A DNA stretch of 31,461 bases from the NCBI GenBank assembly GCA_001430745.1, contig KQ481951.1, forward strand, positions 5,774 through 37,234, given 5' to 3'. Position 1 is the stretch's first letter. Each line of letters begins with the position of its first letter. This DNA is from Auxenochlorella pyrenoidosa. Its lineage: Eukaryota; Chlorophyta; Trebouxiophyceae; Chlorellales; Chlorellaceae. Both the position numbers and the translations under genes were made by a program. The notes beneath the pieces are model-generated. The model did no database searches. It was not told where the DNA came from and saw only the letters and a list, made by a program, of their open reading frames with translations. Below are positions 28,628 through 31,461 of the stretch, one piece after another.

Positions 28628-28689
28628 GCGCCGCCAACGCTCCTGCCAACCAGCGGCCGCAGCGGTCGACAGAACGGGAGGACTGAGCG
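28594..28689 (+). repeat. Echo of the FG-GAP stop-codon region (59-bp offset)
   Basis: The last ten codons plus TGAGCG (28594-28630) recur at 28653-28689 in the 3' UTR. Five of 37 positions differ; four are third-codon changes that keep the tail RSTERED and stop. Confidence 0.85.
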
Positions 28690-29436
28690 GGCCGGGCCAG
28701 GGCTGCTGCGGCTGGTGAGGCGGCTCCAGCGCGGCTCCAGCGGCGGGCGGCAGGCGCTAGCGGCGGCAGCGCCTCTTGCATGCTCATACAAAGCAATTAT
28801 TTTCTTCACATCTGATTCGCTTGCGAGTCGTGCCCGCCTGTTGGTAAGACCCCCACATTTCCTAACCAAAAAGATGCTGCAACTGAAGCTGTCAGTCCTG
28901 TGCAGCTGGCAGAAGGGTACAGGCAGGCCGAAGGCTTGATGCACGCCTCCCTCTCGCTGCTTGCAGTTGCTGTGTGCAAGGGCGTTTACATGATATGGGG
29001 GCCCTTAGGCCTGCAGGAGCAAGCAAAAATGCGCAGTGTGGCGGCTGCGGGTGGGCAGAAACAAGGCAGGGCAGGGAGGGGGAGGCAGCAGGGAACAGAG
29101 GCTGGGCGCAGAGTGAACAGGGATACAGAGGTAGGGGAGAAAGCAATAGGTTGCCTATTCCAAGCTGGCGTGAGGGCAGGGCGGGCACTGTGAGTGACGC
29201 TGCACAGCGCCACCGCAGGAGTGGCCGGCAAGAGCCGGACAGCCGCTCAGCTGCTGGGCCCGCAGCCTGCCAGCGCCACGGGTGGCCGCTCGCAAGGGCG
29301 AGCATCTGGCAGCCACTTCAGCAGCCACGTGGCCTAGGCACCTTGAAATGCCCAGTTGATGCGAGCAGCAGCAAGGCCGCTACGCAGCCTGCGCCTCGCA
29401 TCTGGCGCTGGGTCGGCAACAGGACAGCAGCCTGCC
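28628..29436. other. Convergent 3' region, FG-GAP gene / PDH E1 alpha
   Basis: This 809-bp stretch between two convergent stop codons contains the echo of the FG-GAP stop region (28653-28689) and a purine-rich GGCAGGG patch (about 29060-29110). One minus-strand TGTAA lies at 28990-28986, far (447 nt) from the PDH stop and so of doubtful use. No gene is supported. Confidence 0.45.
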
Positions 29437-31076
29437 TCAGGAGGCTGCGTACTTGTGCATGTGGGAGGAGTCTAGGCCGCGCAGGGACATGCCCACGGGG
29501 TCTGTGGGGTCGGGGGGTGGAGAGGCCGGGCACATACACATTGTGGGGGACTGGGAGGATGGGGAAGCCGCGTGTGACGCAGTCGGCGCCGGGCAGGAAG
29601 GCCGCCTGAGCGAGGTGGCCAGGGGAGCCCGCAGCTCTCCTCTGGTGCAATCACGCCTTTTCCTTGCCCACCAGATGCACCCTGGGCAAGCTTGGTTGCC
29701 CAGCCGGGGTGCCGCACTGCTCAGGCTACCAGACCTCACTGACCTTGACTCCCAGGCCTGTATTAATGCCGGCCCTCCCTCCCCCTTACCAACGTAGATG
29801 TCAGTCCACAGCTCGCCGGCAGCCGGCACCGGCGCCGCCTTGGCCTTCTCAATCGCCTCGTCAATCTCCTTCTTGATCTCCTGCCGGGTGGGCAGCACGC
29901 CACGGGAGCAGGCAGGCATTTGATGCAACCTGGCGGAAGCCGGCGTGCAGCTAGGGTGCTGCTTAACCGCACACTTTTCCCATGTAGGCCACCCACCCTC
30001 TTAATATAGGGGCTGATACGCTTCACACACCCGTGCAGGCTGCACACCCTCTTCGGGACCCGGCCCCTCACCTTCTCGATGCCCTTAATCACCGAGGACT
30101 CCACCAGCCCGTTGTCAAGCAGCAGCTTGCTGCAGGGGGAGCATCCAGGGGCAGCAGGATGGGCAAACCCATGCCATGGGCAATATCTTGTGGGAGGAGA
30201 CACAGGCGGCACAGGCTGCTGAGCGCCGCTGGCCGGTGCGCCATGGCCGGCCAAGAGAGGGGCCCTTCGCTGCACCACACCCTGGCTGCAGCCCAGCACA
30301 GCTGCAGGAGTCACATCGCCTTCCCCCAGCCCCTCCCCCAGCACACAGCCCCCAGACCCCACGCCACTGCCGGTGCCTGTTGTTGCTAGCACATCCCGTC
30401 TTCGTCCTGCTGGCTCACCGCACGTGCTCGATGGGGTCGCGCTGCTGGCGGATGGAGGAGATCTCGTCGCGGGTGCGGTAGGTGGACCCCGGGTCGGACA
30501 TGGAGTGGCCGTGGTAGCGGTACGTGTCCATCTCCAGCACGATGGGGCCTGCACACATTGGTTGTTGTTAGCTCAATTGCATTACTACACAATTTTATTA
30601 CATGGTTTTATTCATTCTGTGGCCGTGCTAGCGGTACGTGACCATCTCCAGCACAATGGGGCCTGCACACGTTGGTTGGCAGTCCCAAATACGCCAGTTG
30701 TTCAACAACTGTATTGCTTTGGGCAGGGCCAGGCTCCGCTTACCCTCAACCAGCTGGTGGCAGGGAGCGCGATGTGAAGGGGCCAGCGCCAGGGGCGGGC
30801 CCCTCACACGCTCAGCTAGGGGCACACCCCGCTGGGGGCTGGAGGCATGACTTGGCGATACCCCCACGCCCCCCACACCACCCCCAGCCCCTCAATCCCC
30901 AGCCCCCCCAGGCGCGGCCCACAAGGGCATCAAGGGGTGGAGTGGCCCTGCCCTCAGGCGCAGCCCGCAAGGGGAACATGGGGTGCACAGCCCTGCCCTG
31001 CCTCACCGTTGTTCACGGCATACTCCTTCGCGTAGGCAAAGGCCTGCTTCACAGCCAGCACGTCCATGCCGTCGCA
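29437..31076 (-). CDS. Pyruvate dehydrogenase E1 alpha, mitochondrial type (3' part)
   Basis: Five C-terminal exons on the minus strand, 31076-31007, 30548-30419, 30129-30072, 29880-29790 and 29501-29437, join in phase to a TGA stop. The gene continues beyond the right edge. Exon 31076-31007 codes [13 protein letters not shown], matching the conserved DGMDVLAV block near the TPP site. The next codes [19 protein letters not shown] followed by [11 protein letters not shown], the phosphorylation-loop region with the catalytic-loop His and the site-1 Ser (in HSMSD). The motif YRYHGHS separates the mitochondrial form from the plastid form (YRFRGHS). The end reads [18 protein letters not shown], then SHMHKYAAS. 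The enzyme decarboxylates pyruvate and feeds acetyl groups to the E2 core of the matrix complex; reversible phosphorylation of the loop is known to control it. No TGTAA is close to the stop. Confidence 0.92.
30505..30678 (-). repeat. Exon-edge echo upstream of a PDH E1 alpha exon (114-bp offset)
   Basis: The first 44 nt of exon 30548-30419 with its acceptor (30505-30564) recur at 30619-30678 in the preceding intron, with 56 of 60 matches. In transcript order the copy comes first and keeps the GCAG acceptor, but codes Val for Asp and TAG for a Tyr. Confidence 0.9.
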
Positions 31077-31461
31077 CTGCGAGGGGGGAGGAGGGAGGCA
31101 AGAGACAGTGGTGTGTGGGTGTCTGTATGGGTGGGAGTGGGGGGTGGGGGGTGGGGTGGGGGGGCGGCGGCCAACAGAGTGGTGTGCAGGCGGGAGGTGT
31201 GGCGGCGGGCAGGGGCGGGAGGGTGGAAGGCCGCAAGCAGGATCGAGATAGGGGGCGGGGGGCGTGGTGCGTGCGTGGGGTCGGCATACAGGTGGGGGGC
31301 AAGCTGCAGGAGGCCGGCCAGATGGCAGGGGCGGCGCGGCGAGGCAGGGCAGGGGACGAGGATGCACGGCAGAGCATGGCGCAACAGCAAAGGCTGGCAC
31401 AGGTTGGGGCCCCCACTGCGTGACAAAATAAGAGCAGAGGTCACCCAGAGCAGCAGGGGGT
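31077..31461 (-). other. Intron of PDH E1 alpha (partial), G-rich on plus strand
   Basis: The acceptor CGCAG just before 31076 is preceded on the minus strand by a long pyrimidine-rich tract. No conserved E1 alpha block (expected before DGMDVLAV) is recognisable up to the edge, so the stretch is read as intron, with the next exon probably outside. Confidence 0.55.

Noticed and set aside
1..31461. tRNA, rRNA, transposon or viral genes
   Set aside because: No cloverleaf-like segments, rRNA motifs, transposase, reverse transcriptase or terminal repeats were recognised by reading; small elements could still have been missed.

Overview
This is nuclear DNA of a green alga, most likely a trebouxiophyte of the Chlorella/Micractinium type. 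The reasons are very high GC, many short introns (roughly 40-480 nt) with GTG-type donors and (C/T)AG acceptors, plant-type gene families, and TGTAA poly(A) signals 28-82 nt after three of the stop codons. All gene models were spliced by hand: exons were joined only where donor, acceptor and reading phase agreed and the protein matched a family.

Layout, left to right: (1) 212-743 (-), N-terminal exons of a RED/IK-like spliceosomal protein, running off the left edge. (2) 1247-6744 (+), a complete 20-exon 3-ketoacyl-CoA synthase (very-long-chain fatty acid elongase, 568 aa). (3) 7361-9119 (+), a five-exon phosphoribosylanthranilate isomerase (tryptophan synthesis, plastid-targeted). (4) 9293-12169 (-), a channel-like protein with S1-S5 and a cyclic-nucleotide-binding fragment but no recognisable pore. 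(5) 12612-15648 (+), an F-box/LRR-like protein with one unresolved splice. (6) 16134-17410 (+), a phytol/farnesol-kinase-like membrane enzyme. (7) 17629-20098 (-), a PAQR/HlyIII-family seven-helix membrane protein. (8) 20907-28627 (+), a complete 22-exon FG-GAP-repeat membrane protein (736 aa). (9) 29437-31076 (-), C-terminal exons of mitochondrial pyruvate dehydrogenase E1 alpha, whose 5' part lies beyond the right edge.

The genes do not form a pathway cluster; this is an ordinary, dense eukaryotic gene neighbourhood. Three gene pairs are divergent and share 440-810 bp upstream regions (RED/KCS, channel/F-box, PAQR/FG-GAP).

Two things stand out. First, several exon edges are 'echoed' nearby. 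A stretch of exon plus its splice site (or stop codon) recurs 59-114 bp away in non-coding sequence, at six places in three genes, at 84-100 % identity over the aligned stretch. I found no single feature type that explains all six. Second, the channel gene keeps a textbook voltage sensor (Arg every third residue) while the P-loop, S6 and C-linker are absent and cannot be found in the intervening introns.
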